Positions 22,750-32,435 of a stretch of 64,000 nt of DNA are shown here, one piece after another. The notes under the pieces were generated by a model that saw nothing but the letters and a program-made list of their open reading frames with translations, was not told the DNA's origin and ran no database searches. The stretch covers positions 62,001 to 126,000 of the forward strand of contig MBPM02000046.1 in the NCBI GenBank assembly GCA_001695595.3, in the 5' to 3' direction. The stretch comes from Plasmopara viticola. Its lineage: Eukaryota > Oomycota > Peronosporomycetes > Peronosporales > Peronosporaceae. How positions within the stretch are numbered: position 1 is the first letter of the stretch; every line of letters starts with the position of its first letter. The translations under genes were made by a program, and so were the position numbers.

Positions 22750-23860
22750 CGTTAGGTAGCATTCAGTATGATTTACGGTATAGTATGGGAGTGGTTGGTG
22801 ATGACACACGAAATTTTAAACAACCGGGCTACATCTAACCATTTTTGATATACACTTGTTTTAACAATGGCAGTCTTTGACTCGACAAATGCTGACGTAT
22901 CTTCATAAAGAGCCGCTCTTGATTGACCAATTGGCATTGGAGGATACCTAGGACAGGTTTTTATGGCCAAGAGAACCAAAAATCCTGAATAATTAAAAAA
23001 AAATTTGACGGAGAGAATGATAGCCTTCGTCTGCTTACAGAACAGCCATACGTTTGAGCAGACCCCGACAAAGAAGAATTTTCTCGACTGAACCTACGTC
23101 ACAAGTCATTTCTCTAATGAACCGAATAAACCTAGCCAAGTAATACAGTGCTAGCTAAGCAGATGTCGCAAAATCTTTGTCCGATTTGAATAAGAACCAT
23201 GAGTGATTCTGCGGAAGCCAGCACTCGGATGCTTTGGAGGCATCATCGGATGCGAGTCATTGCATATTGTTGCGTTTAAAGGTGAGAGAGTGATGTCGTA
23301 ATAGACTGATAGCTAAAAGCTGCCGAACGGAGCTTCTTCTTTACGACAAAGTTTTGCCGGCCTAAAGATACTTACTTTGACTTATTTTGCTTAGAGCGAC
23401 AACCTTTTTCATTATTTGCGATTCATCATCAACAATTTATGGTCGAACCAGATCAGAAAGACTTGAAATTCTGAAAGCGGACTGGTGAACTTAATGCTCT
23501 TGCCGATACACTTTCAAGCAATCCAAATTGTAAGTTGGCGGACATCGGCGAATCAAAAGCTTTTTGACGAACAGATTTGTCAAACATGCTGATCGGATGT
23601 CAATATATGGCCCTAATTGTGAACCTGTCGCAAGCAAATATGTCGAAGTCGAGTAAAAACTCCTCGACAGCGAACGTAGTTGTACTGCTGTGAGTAGGCA
23701 ACAGTGCGCCTTTGTATAAAGTGAACTTTGTCGATCTAGCCTAAATCGTTGTTAGAAGAGGCGAAAGCCCGAAGAAGAAATTGGTTAAGCAAACCAAATA
23801 GTGATCCTTTAAGCCGAAAAAACCAAATTTTATGCTCTTAAAACAAAATTCATGACTCCA
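22750..23860 (+). mobile_element. Gypsy-like relic
   Basis: The plus strand near 23,490-23,540 reads GELNALADTLSSNPN, the end of Gypsy RNase H (canonical pattern N.xADALSR). The region just upstream shares words with the minus-strand relic at 43.5-44.1 kb. The rest is too decayed to read. Confidence 0.45.
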
Positions 23861-24404
23861 AAAGCTTGACAACGTGGGCGATTATACGAGTATCTGTAAG
23901 ACCCGCCAAAATTCAAAACTCGCGTCTCCAAAGTCATTTTATCACCGAGTCTGCTAGCAACAACCTCTTGGAAGTCCATGAGTCTCGACTTTGGCTTTCT
24001 TTATCAAGCTTAATGACTTCTCGGGCATGTTAGTGTTTGTGTTACGCCTGAGCAAGATAGAGCATTTAGCACCTAACAGAACTGGGAAACAAACAGCGAG
24101 GCTGTGAGAATGGCCTCTGTGAACAATGGCCTCGTATAGAGATTCGCGTTTTGGCGCTGTGTCTTTAAATGACTGTAACAAATGTTGAGAGCACGCTTTT
24201 TGGTGTCAGCTGTATAACATCCACAGACAAAAAGTCAAACAGCATGGTCAAACCTGTAGCATTGCGCAGTAAATACGCGGAGTACCGCTTTCTAGGCCGA
24301 TAAGCTATCTATGGTTGCGTTTCCACTCAACACGGTCTTAACATCCTTTCGTACGCGGGCTGAGGCGCCCTATTGCCCCGCTAGCCCTTCAAACCATATA
24401 AACT

Positions 24405-24880
24405 TTTGACACGGATTTTGACTTTGAGACGTTTAACCTTGATCCTACAGATGGTAGCTTTGCGGCACTAGCTTTTAAGCATACCGAAATAACAATTCTC
24501 GGAACCAACGGCTCCTCTAGTACTGGGTTGGATTTCTGTATAGACAACGAACTCATCAGTACGGTAGAGCTAGCCGGTCTCACGACGGTCTATACCCAGC
24601 TCGCGTTCCCTATAAGTGGGTGAACAATCCAACAATTGATGAGTTCTTCTTTGCAATGATAGGAAGAGCCGACATCAAAGAATCGAAAGCAACGTCGCTA
24701 TGGACGCTTGGCTGCCAAAAGCCAGTTAATCCTGTAGTGACTTTTCTGACACCTCTAGCTCAAAACTTAGAAGAACTGAAGGATCGATAGGCCTCGCTTT
24801 CACGGTATGTATTCATCTTGAACACCAGAATCACGTGAGCTGTAACCCTTTTCTTCTACGTAAGATTCCTATTCTCCAAC
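24405..24880 (-). rRNA. 28S rRNA 3'-part fragment, decayed
   Basis: The plus strand is the antisense of the 3' part of large-subunit rRNA. Recognisable words are GGTAGCTTTGCGGCACTAGC, CTCACGACGGTCTA, CCCTATAAGTGGGTGAACAA, CAATGATAGGAAGAGCCGA and TTTTCTGACACCTCTAGCT. Many substitutions mark it as a pseudogene. Open frames on the plus strand here are rRNA antisense, not protein genes. Confidence 0.85.
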
Positions 24881-24960
24881 AATAAAGTCAGTAGTCGCTG
24901 CCTATTTCATCCCCAAGTATTTGGCTGAAACGACCCAAGTGGAAAGTTGTTGGATGTGTT
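24881..24960 (-). other. ITS1 start, fused to 28S fragment
   Basis: Directly 3' of the 18S end on the minus strand, the sequence reads AACAACTTTCCACTTGGGTC and then TACTTGGGGATG, resembling the start of Peronosporales ITS1. After about 80 bp it jumps to 28S, so the rest of ITS1, 5.8S, ITS2 and most of 28S are missing. Confidence 0.6.
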
Positions 24961-25850
24961 AATGATCCTTCCGCAGATTCACCTACGGAAACCTTGTTAC
25001 AACTTTACTTTCTCTAAGTGGCGAGGTTGGAAAGAGTAGTCATCAATTCACTCGCAAAGAAGCAAGCGGACTCACGGTCCCAATTCCTTACCAAGTCATT
25101 CAATCGGTAGGTGCCACGGGCGGTATTTACAAAGGGTAGCCACGAAATCAACGCAAGCTGATGACTTGAGGGATTTCTCGATTCAGACTAAGGATTGCAA
25201 CAGTCTAATCCTAGCACGATGCGCATTCACAAAATAAACCTACCGATCATGGTTACATACTCATTGCAACGTCAGCGCGAGTGCCGTCCAGAACATTTAA
25301 GGGCATCATAGATTTGTTATTGCCTCCAAGTTATTTTTGTCTGATTACCCAAATGTCCCGCTAAGAAGTCCACAATCCTGTAAAAATGGTAAGCGGAGTT
25401 ATTTAGCACGCGAAGGTCTCGTTCGTTAACGAAAGCACCAGACTATTGACTTCACCAACTAAGAGCGGTCATGCACCACCACCACCCATACAATCAAGAA
25501 AAAGCTCATAATCTGTCAACTCTTATCGTGTCTGGATTTGATAAGTTTTCCCGTGTAACGTCAAATCAAGCCGCAGGCTCTACTCGTGGTGGTGCCCTTC
25601 CATCAAATCCTTTTCTCGCGACCATACTCCCCCCGATACCCAAAAAACCAAAGACTTAAAATTCTCATACGGTGCTGACAAGGTCATTTTATGTAAACGA
25701 ATGCCAATCCCGAATCGGCATAGTTTACGGTTAAGACCACGATGGTATATAACTACCCTCGATCCCCTCAACTATATTCTTGATAGATTATTACTACATG
25801 TTTAGCACTAGCTCATCTTTTGGCGATCCAAGATTTTCACCTCCGACGCT
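24961..25850 (-). rRNA. 18S rRNA 3'-half fragment, decayed
   Basis: The plus strand begins ATGATCCTTCCGCAGATTCA, the reverse complement of the 18S 3' end. It continues through the antisense of the GCCCGTGGCACC region, the CACCACCACCCAT stretch, GGTGGTGCCCTTCC and GACCATACTCCCCCC, up to ATCCAAGATTTTCACCTC near 25,830. It covers a little over 800 nt of the 3' half. Frequent substitutions, many of them C-to-T or G-to-A, show it is not functional. Confidence 0.9.
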
Positions 25851-25851
25851 G

Positions 25852-26290
25852 AGCTCACGAGGTGGATTGCCAAAACCTCACCTACAAGATAACTCGGCAT
25901 CGTCGTAATGTCAAGCCTAGTGCTTGTAGCAACTTCCGCGTGCATGAATTATGCCACGACCGTATTACAGATCACAACAGCCGTGGCGGGGACCTTTAAA
26001 TGGCTTTATTGAGGGTCAGTAGAATATATATTTGTGCCCCTTCAAAAGGAGCTCTTAGCGATAATGGAAGCGCTTACACTGCTCCCCGATTTTGCCTTGG
26101 CGGTCAAAGAACTTGGTATGAGGCCTCTCGCTATAGCGTTGTGCACTCATCAAAAGTAGATGAAGTTCTAAGCGACCAAGTATACGCGCTCGATATTGCT
26201 GCTGAGGTCGGTTCTGACGGTCAGGCCGCGGCTTTTTTCGAGGCGGTGCTTGACCCCATATGTTTTCGGGAAAAAATTTGACTGTTTCCC
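25852..26290 (-). pseudogene. fragment of type B polymerase-like element tail
   Basis: Similar to 41,610-42,110 and 59,655-60,050 in the same orientation. Shared landmarks are GATAACTCGGC near 25,890 (GATAAGTCGGC near 59,690) and GCGCTCGAT near 26,187 (59,971). The minus-strand reading corresponds to the C-terminal part of the element's polymerase-like protein. Similarity starts right where the 18S relic ends. Confidence 0.5.
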
Positions 26291-27320
26291 TTGCTTTACA
26301 GTCTGACTGACCGCTGTGCGTTTTAGTAAGAGTTCTCGAGACCTCATCAAGAAATAGATTTCCTTTGCAGCAAGATTCAAGCTCGGCCAGCCGCCTAAAA
26401 CGCACATACTTAGAGGTGCGCAATCTTTTTGCTCTATCGGTTAACAGAGCGATAAAAATGATCTCTATCAGACACCCGACTTGTTTACTTTAATACGTTT
26501 GAGCACGAGTAAAATATACTGGGGCACCTATCTCCATCCCCATCCCCACATATTTTGTTGGGAGCGTCGACATTGTCTCAAGAAGGTCGTTAGTGAACGC
26601 CCATCCATGCCTTTTTAGAAACACGAAGAGTCTTATAAAAAGAAGAATATATTTGTTCAAAGGAAATAACAATTTACTATTTCTAGCAATATTTGTTTGT
26701 ACCTAGCAACACTTTGTAGCATTTAAATTATTTTAAAATCTCTCTTCTGTGTTTAACCGTCTTTTGATGATCTTGGGTATGTACAACAGCTTTATATTCA
26801 GCCAACTTTTAACAATTTCCAATAATCTTTTCTTGAGAGAGACCTGAAGAGAAAATTTTCAAGCCTTTTTGAATTTGTGCTCTAAGATCGCAAATGTAAA
26901 GTACACGGTTAGAATTTGGCTCGTAACAACCTGAAGAATTTTTTTTGACCCTCTATTATTGGGCTAAACCTTTTGCGCAATCAGTGAGTCTGACGTCAGC
27001 TTTTAACCCCCTACCAAAGCGTAATTCCGGACTATAAGCCACTTTATATTTTTAAAGCGTTTTTCATGGACTTAAGCTATCTTCATGGATTCAAAAGTCA
27101 GAGCGTTAGGCGAGGGTTTGCCCGAGCCCACGTGGTACCCCTCGTCAAACCATCGCCTGAAAGAGGAAGTTTCTGCCTATTGCTGGGCGAGAATCAGCGA
27201 TGGGCGCGCATTCAACGTCACGACAGATTAAAAGGCTCTACCAGACCTTTTTTTGCGTAAGCGTCTCTCTGGAGCGTTATTACACAGAAACCCTTGAATT
27301 TTCGGTGATAATGATTTAAA

Positions 27321-27642
27321 GTCTCGGAAAAGCTTGGGGTGACGCCCTCCTTCAAGCGCGGGGGCTAGATGCTCGCGCGCTTCGGGCAGGTGCTCTCGGG
27401 CATCTGCAGGTCTCTAACAAGTCTCACCCTCGACGCGACGGTCTCAAGCACCGGGCGCCACCTGGGCTCTTACCAAGTCAGAGCTAAGCAAAATAATGGA
27501 AGACCCTCACGACCTCGGTGCTGGCTGCACTGCCCGCCGAACGAGACCCGACGTATGCGGACACCACTCTATGCCGTGGACTAGTCAGACTGATCCTACC
27601 ACGTGCATAACTTGGCAACGCGATTACGTAATACATTACATT
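27321..27642 (+). repeat. SINE-like element, copy 2
   Basis: Same sequence as copy 1, about 322 bp, with a TACATTACATTTA-type tail. Its left flank TAATGATTTAAA (27,309-27,320) has no partner at its own right end; the partner TAACGATTTAAA is found, reverse complemented, at 28,094-28,105 beyond the inner end of copy 3. This is explained by inversion of the segment between the two copies. Confidence 0.75.
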
Positions 27643-28105
27643 TACCCGGCTTTATGTAAAAGTAGCTATAATGTTGCTTATAACATCTAATCTAACATTA
27701 CTCATCCTTTTTTAAATTTATACGATGCCAAAGCCAACACCAAAAAGGTTGCTCCAGCTTCCAAAGATGTCACTCCACTAAATCCTACGTTTTTGTGAAA
27801 AATACACAAAGGCTGCGCGCATCTGTACCGTGGGCATAGAGTGGGATAGCCAAGTCAGCGAATAGCTGACTTTGCTATTCGACCTAAATATAACATAAAA
27901 CTTCTTTCACAGGATTCGAACCTGCAACCAAATGGTTAATCGCCGAACAGCATGCTGCGGTGAATATGTTACTGGACTTTGTACACACCGCCCGTCAAAT
28001 ACCGAATTGTAGAAACATTGGCATTAATACACTTTCAAGGGTGTTGAAAATGTCAGAAAAGAAAATGATGAGATTAGTAACAAAAAAAACAAATTTAAAT
28101 CGTTA
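27643..28105. other. inverted segment between two opposite SINE-like copies
   Basis: Part 27,643-27,850 is the reverse complement of 13,600-13,797 in duplicate A, although the surrounding duplicate is direct. It also contains a hairpin (27,844-27,880) and a mitochondrial-type insertion. Flipping it restores both the collinearity with A and both SINE target duplications. Confidence 0.75.
27882..28093 (+). other. nuclear copy of mitochondrial DNA (rns 3' end and tRNA half)
   Basis: 27,953-28,093 reads GCTGCGGTGAATATGTTACT, then GGACTTTGTACACACCGCCC and GTCAAATACC. This is the 3' region of small-subunit rRNA in organellar/bacterial form and clearly different from nuclear 18S. 27,886-27,950 on the minus strand is the 3' half of a tRNA, with T-arm GCAGGTTCGAATCCTGT and a long variable arm AACC-ATTT-GGTT, as in class II tRNAs (Leu/Ser/Tyr). 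Its 5' half is missing and it abuts the rRNA in the opposite sense, so this is a composite insertion and not a gene. Confidence 0.65.
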
Positions 28106-28424
28106 ACGTAATGTGATGTATTACGTTATCGAGTTGTCAAGTTATGCACGTGCTAGGCTCAGTCTGGCTAGTCCACGGCATAGAGTGGTGTCCGCATACG
28201 TCGGGTCTCGTTCGGCGGGCAGTGCAGCCAGCACCGAGGTCGTGAATGTCTTCCATTATTTTGCTTAGCTCTGACTTGCTAAGAGCCCAGGTGGCGCCCG
28301 GTGTGGAGACCGTCGCTTCGAGGGTGAGACTCGTTAGAGACCTGCAGATGCCCGAGAGAACCTGCCCGATGCGCGCGAGCATTTAGCCCCCGCGCTTGAA
28401 GGAGGGCGTCACCCCAACCTTTTC
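28106..28424 (-). repeat. SINE-like element, copy 3
   Basis: About 319 bp in minus orientation. Its right flank CCGGGTA (28,425-28,431) is paired with TACCCGG at 27,643-27,649, which abuts copy 2; this again shows inversion. The empty site CCGGGTA is preserved in duplicate A at 13,792-13,798. Confidence 0.75.
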
Positions 28425-28431
28425 CCGGGTA

Positions 28432-30008
28432 TTTGTGATAAAAGGTGGCTTTCTATAAAATAAGCCTGGAAAAAAACGGTGGTTTCTGGCTCAGAGAAAC
28501 TAATCGTATTTTTACCAGCTTGCATGCATTGGTTGATTAAAGGATATCGGTAGCTCCTACCCGAATCAACATATTAAATAACTGGCTGGTGTAACAATCA
28601 TACGTCCGAATACACTGTTCTGTCTACAACCTCTCGACTTCTTTGCGATATTGTCCTTTTTCTATTTATAATACAGCCCGACCGCGAAATGACGATGCAT
28701 GATACGTTCTCCTGCATCAAGAAATATTCTCTGCTTTGTTTGGCAAAAAAATGATTTGTGCTTTACTGATACTCTTGGCTGAGCAGGGTTCCATGGGGGT
28801 CGGTATTAGTATAACAGGCGTAAGCGTGTCAGGCTGTGTAATCTAAGTCACGTGGTGCTTTGGACATTGATAAGATGACTTTTAAGGAGCTTTCAGAAAA
28901 GCAGCACATGGTCGAATGAACACTACTAAGCACATGCTGCTTTGTAAGGTATTGCCTGTAGGTTTTGACCCTGGTCCACATAGGCTTTAGCCGCTATTCT
29001 TGATCAAAGTTTAGTTCGCGATCGAAAGTCAAAGAACTACATTAAGTCTCAAGTGTAGATGATTACTACTTCTTAGATTCAAATAGCGACTTGTATTAAT
29101 TTTAAGACTAGAAAGACCTGAGCTTAAGCTTCCTTTAAACACGGCAATATTTACCACTGCAATGCAATAAAAATCTTAGAACCGATCAGATTTTGATCAG
29201 ATTTTAGATTTAGGGCATAAATAGAATGAACCAAAGTACGATTGAATTGTGTTTGATAAACCAGTCTTTAAAACGCACACGACAATTCCCTTTAAACAGA
29301 GATCTCTCTGTATGCCCCGTTAAAAATTCGTTTCCGGCACTCCGCGCAAGAGACAGCTTAGTCTTAGCGCGTGGGTTCCGGTAGCTTATAATGTCTATTT
29401 TACTGGCAATTGATGTGTGCTAAAGTTTGAAAGCCAATCTCTCGACTGTCTAAACGTCAGGTGCACCATCTTTGAAGGATGAATTTTGGAGCTATCAACT
29501 GGCGATAAATCTTGTTCAGTAATGACGAATTTGCAATTGCAAATCCCAAAATCCCGCACTAGACATTCAATGAAAATGGGAAAAAGAGTCTTTGGACGCA
29601 CTTTTAATGATTAGACTTTATTTGAACTATGTTGTGCGTCTAACAAGATTTCGTACGCCATGCAGTGAGCACGGAAATATACAAAATGTAAGGCAGGTTT
29701 GTAAATGAACTAATAACATTGTCGCCTCGATGTCCGACCGCATTAGCTAAGTAAATGTATGTCTGTAAGAGCATAGAAGAAACGTCTTCGAATTCCCGAA
29801 AAATACAAGGTAACGTATCAAGAAACCGAGCATGCATGGAATGAATATGCACTTTTCGCTTGAAGTCGAGTATATTATCTATACTGGTGTCAAATGACTT
29901 TGCATCGAAAAAAACCTTTGCAATCTCGCATCTACGCAGCGATGACACAGCAGATTAGTTCTTTGATCGAAGACGGCGAGTACTTTACTGCTGCTCCTGT
30001 TGCAGGTT
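28432..30008. other. gene-free flank of glutamine-rich gene B
   Basis: Consists of the shared 3' flank of the gene family plus a B-specific 0.6-kb piece. No coding frame of note. The site 29,258-29,268 is the unoccupied version of the copy 1 SINE insertion. Confidence 0.6.
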
Positions 30009-31613
30009 TTAATACTGCTGCTGCTCTTGCTGCGCATTCTCGTTCAGCAGGTACTCGCTTTGCTGTTGCTCTTGCGGCAGATTCTCGGTTAGTGGGATCT
30101 CGTTCTGCTGCTGCTCTGCCGGCTCGTTCACGAGAGGCAGGCTTTCGTTCTGCTGCTGCTCTTGCTGCCCGCTCACAAGAGGCAGGCTTTCGTTCTGCAG
30201 CTGTACTTGCTGCGGACTCTCGGTCATCGGAACCTCGTACTGCTGCTGTACTTGCTGCGGATTCTCGGTCATCGGAATCTCGTTCAGTTGCTGAACTTGC
30301 TGCGGACTTTCGGTCATCGGGATCTCGTTTTGCTGCTGTACTTGCTGCGGACTCTCGGTCATCGGAATCTCGTTCAGTTGCTGTACATGCTGCGGACTCT
30401 CGGTCATCGGGACCTCGTACTGCTGCTGTACTTGCTGCGGACTCTCGGTCATCGGAATCTCGTTCAGTTGCTGTACTTGCTGCGGACTCTCGGTCATCGG
30501 GACCTCGTACTGCTGCTGTACTTGCTGCGGATTCTCGGTCATCGGGATCTCGTTCAGTTGCTGTAATTGCTGCGGACTCTCGGTCATCGGGACCTCGTAC
30601 TGCTGCTGTACTTGCTGCGGACTCTCGGTCATCGGAATCTCGTTCAGTTGCTGGACCTCGTACTGCTGCTGTACTTGCTGCGGATTCTCGGTCATCGGGA
30701 TCTCGTTCTGCTGCTGGACTTGCTGCGGATTCTCGGTCATCGGAATCTCGTTCAGTTGCTGAACTTGCTGCGGACTCTCGGTCATCGGGATCTCGTTTTG
30801 CTGCTGTACTTGCTGCGGACTCTCGGTCATCGGAATCTCGTTCAGTTGCTGTATTTGCTGCGGACTCTCGGTCATCGGGACCTCGTACTGCTGCTGTACT
30901 TGCTGCGGATTTTCGGTCATCGGAATCTCGTTCTGCTGTTGAACTTGCTGCGGATTCTCGGTCATCGGAATCTCGTTCAGTTGCTGAACTTGCTGCGGAT
31001 TCTCGGTCATCGGAATCTCGTTCTGCTGCTGGACTTGCTGCGGATTCTCGGTCATCGGAATCTCGTTCAGTTGCTGAACTTGCTGCGGATTTTCGGTCAT
31101 CGGGATCTCGTTCTGCTGCTGTACTTGCTGCGGACTTTCGGTCATCGGGACCTCGTACTGCTGCTGTACTTGCTGCGGACTCTCGGTCATCGGGACCTCG
31201 TACTGCTGCTGAACTTGCTGCGGACTCTCGGTCATCGGGACCTCGTTCTGCTGCTGAACTTGCTGCGGATTCTCGGTCATCGGAATCTCATTCTGCTGCT
31301 GAACTTGCTGCGGACTCTCGGTCATCGGGACCTCATACTGCGGCTGCTCTGGCTGCTCGTTCACTAACGGCAGGCTTTCGTTTTGCGGCTGCTCATTCAC
31401 TAAAGGCAGACTTTCGTTTTGCTGTTGCTGTTGCTGTTGCTCTTGTTGGAGTGGGGTCTCACCCGGCTGCTCGTGTCCCTCTGTTGGAAACAGGGTTGCA
31501 ACAGGAAAGCCGCCTTTGCCGCCTTGCAAGTTATTGAATGTTGCCTCAGTGATGCTGGAGGTGATCAAGACCGCGGTCGTGCACAGCGCAATGATTTTTT
31601 TGCAGGGGAGCAT
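30009..31613 (-). CDS. secreted glutamine-rich 15-residue-repeat protein, copy B
   Basis: A 534-residue paralogue of the protein at 15,027-16,496, with the same signal peptide (MLPCKKIIALCTTAVLITSS) and the same C-terminus. It carries about 25 repeats, more than copy A. The units alternate between NEIPMTE and YEVPMTE types, and between QVQQQ and QVQQL endings, giving in places a 30-residue (90-bp) dimer pattern. One unit is shortened (YEVQQL). The 27-residue spacers of copy A are absent from the array. Repeat number and type therefore changed after the genes separated. Secretion is well supported, but the function is unknown. The gene is intact, with no intron seen. Confidence 0.8.
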   Translation of the reverse strand: MLPCKKIIALCTTAVLITSSITEATFNNLQGGKGGFPVATLFPTEGHEQPGETPLQQEQQQQQQQNESLPLVNEQPQNESLPLVNEQPEQPQYEVPMTESPQQVQQQNEIPMTENPQQVQQQNEVPMTESPQQVQQQYEVPMTESPQQVQQQYEVPMTESPQQVQQQNEIPMTENPQQVQQLNEIPMTENPQQVQQQNEIPMTENPQQVQQLNEIPMTENPQQVQQQNEIPMTENPQQVQQQYEVPMTESPQQIQQLNEIPMTESPQQVQQQNEIPMTESPQQVQQLNEIPMTENPQQVQQQNEIPMTENPQQVQQQYEVQQLNEIPMTESPQQVQQQYEVPMTESPQQLQQLNEIPMTENPQQVQQQYEVPMTESPQQVQQLNEIPMTESPQQVQQQYEVPMTESPQHVQQLNEIPMTESPQQVQQQNEIPMTESPQQVQQLNEIPMTENPQQVQQQYEVPMTESPQQVQLQNESLPLVSGQQEQQQNESLPLVNEPAEQQQNEIPLTENLPQEQQQSEYLLNENAQQEQQQY

Positions 31614-31675
31614 GATGCTTCAAGGAGAACGGAAGAGAGAAGGAGGTTTGAGTTGACTTGGACCGGAGCGGGCAA

Positions 31676-31690
31676 GTAGTAAAGTGAGGA
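31676..31690 (-). promoter_or_regulatory. Inr-like start element of gene B
   Basis: The same minus-strand TCCTCACTTTACTAC as upstream of gene A, about 75 bp before the ATG. Its conservation between the copies supports a shared promoter. Confidence 0.4.
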
Positions 31691-32435
31691 GACGAAAGTT
31701 TTTCGACTTGCTGCAGTCGCAACCACTTGTATGGAACCAACGCATTGACGCTACAAACAATTTGTTTAGGATTCAATGATGTACGCAACGAAAGTTCGGA
31801 AGTTCGAAGTAATTTACCCCGGAATAGGATGGGAGGGGAGGGGGTAGAGTGCAAATCAAAACGTAATGAACAGCCGCAATAGAGCCATGCAACACCAATT
31901 GGTGAGAATATCTATTGATTTCATGCGACGCACAGTAAGCCGCTTTCTTTAAGCGAAATGCCGTCGTTTGACCCGAAGTATTTTCTAGAGTCATTAGTCT
32001 TAAGAATTTATTCCGATATAAAACACGTAGGTTTCACCGCTTGGGCATAAGAGGTATGTAAAAGAGAGGGCAAGATAAAATGTAGGAGCTAGGCTCTAGG
32101 AAATGCGACGCTAAGTCTTCTCTCAACAACCTCTTTTGGCCTAGAAAGGAACCTACCTACCTCGTTTTCCGAAGATGGATTTTGTATGCACATCATCGAC
32201 ACTTCGTGAATTCAGATCAGATGACCCAATTCGCTCAAACAGGATTTGAGAACATTAGGTTACTTTACCTGCGAAAAGAATAATATAAAGCGCAAATGAA
32301 AACGATAAATTCGACAATGCCATCTGAGCTTGTAAGTACTTTTTATGCTATGGTGCTGCCTACTTGATTTACAATCCTACGCCTTCAGGCGCATAGTGTT
32401 TGGGCTTGTCGCATTATAAACCTATGCGCGGAATG

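Larger units (their letters stand above)
26440..32435. repeat. segmental duplicate B (partner at 12770-17325)
   Basis: Direct duplicate of A carrying the second glutamine-rich gene. It holds two SINE-like copies absent from A, an inverted middle part (27,643-28,105), the mitochondrial insertion at about 27,882-28,093, and an extra 0.6-kb piece near 28,570-29,180. The start of that piece (28,590-28,790) is the reverse complement of 14,630-14,800 in A. Confidence 0.75.

Noticed and set aside
24397..24622. Protein-like plus-strand frame (FNLDPTDGSFAALAF...)
   Set aside because: It is the antisense of 28S rRNA. The same applies to the IGRADIKESK frame near 24,660, the kind of frame often misannotated as senescence-associated protein.
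25471..25659. Frame beginning with His repeats
   Set aside because: The CACCACCACC run is antisense 18S sequence within the rRNA relic.
24961..25850. Repeat-induced point mutation acting on the rDNA relic
   Set aside because: Transitions seem frequent, but RIP is a fungal process not known in oomycetes. Ordinary mutation bias suffices, and no count was made.
27886..27950. A tRNA gene on the minus strand
   Set aside because: Only the 3' half (variable arm, T-arm, acceptor strand) is present. The 5' half is replaced by rRNA sequence.
29894..31537. 547-codon plus-strand frame (Ser/Ala/Arg repeats) as a gene
   Set aside because: It is the exact antisense of the glutamine-rich gene B. It has no signal peptide or conserved start, and the 45-bp repeat length, a multiple of three, explains the openness. 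The same holds for 15,110-16,420.
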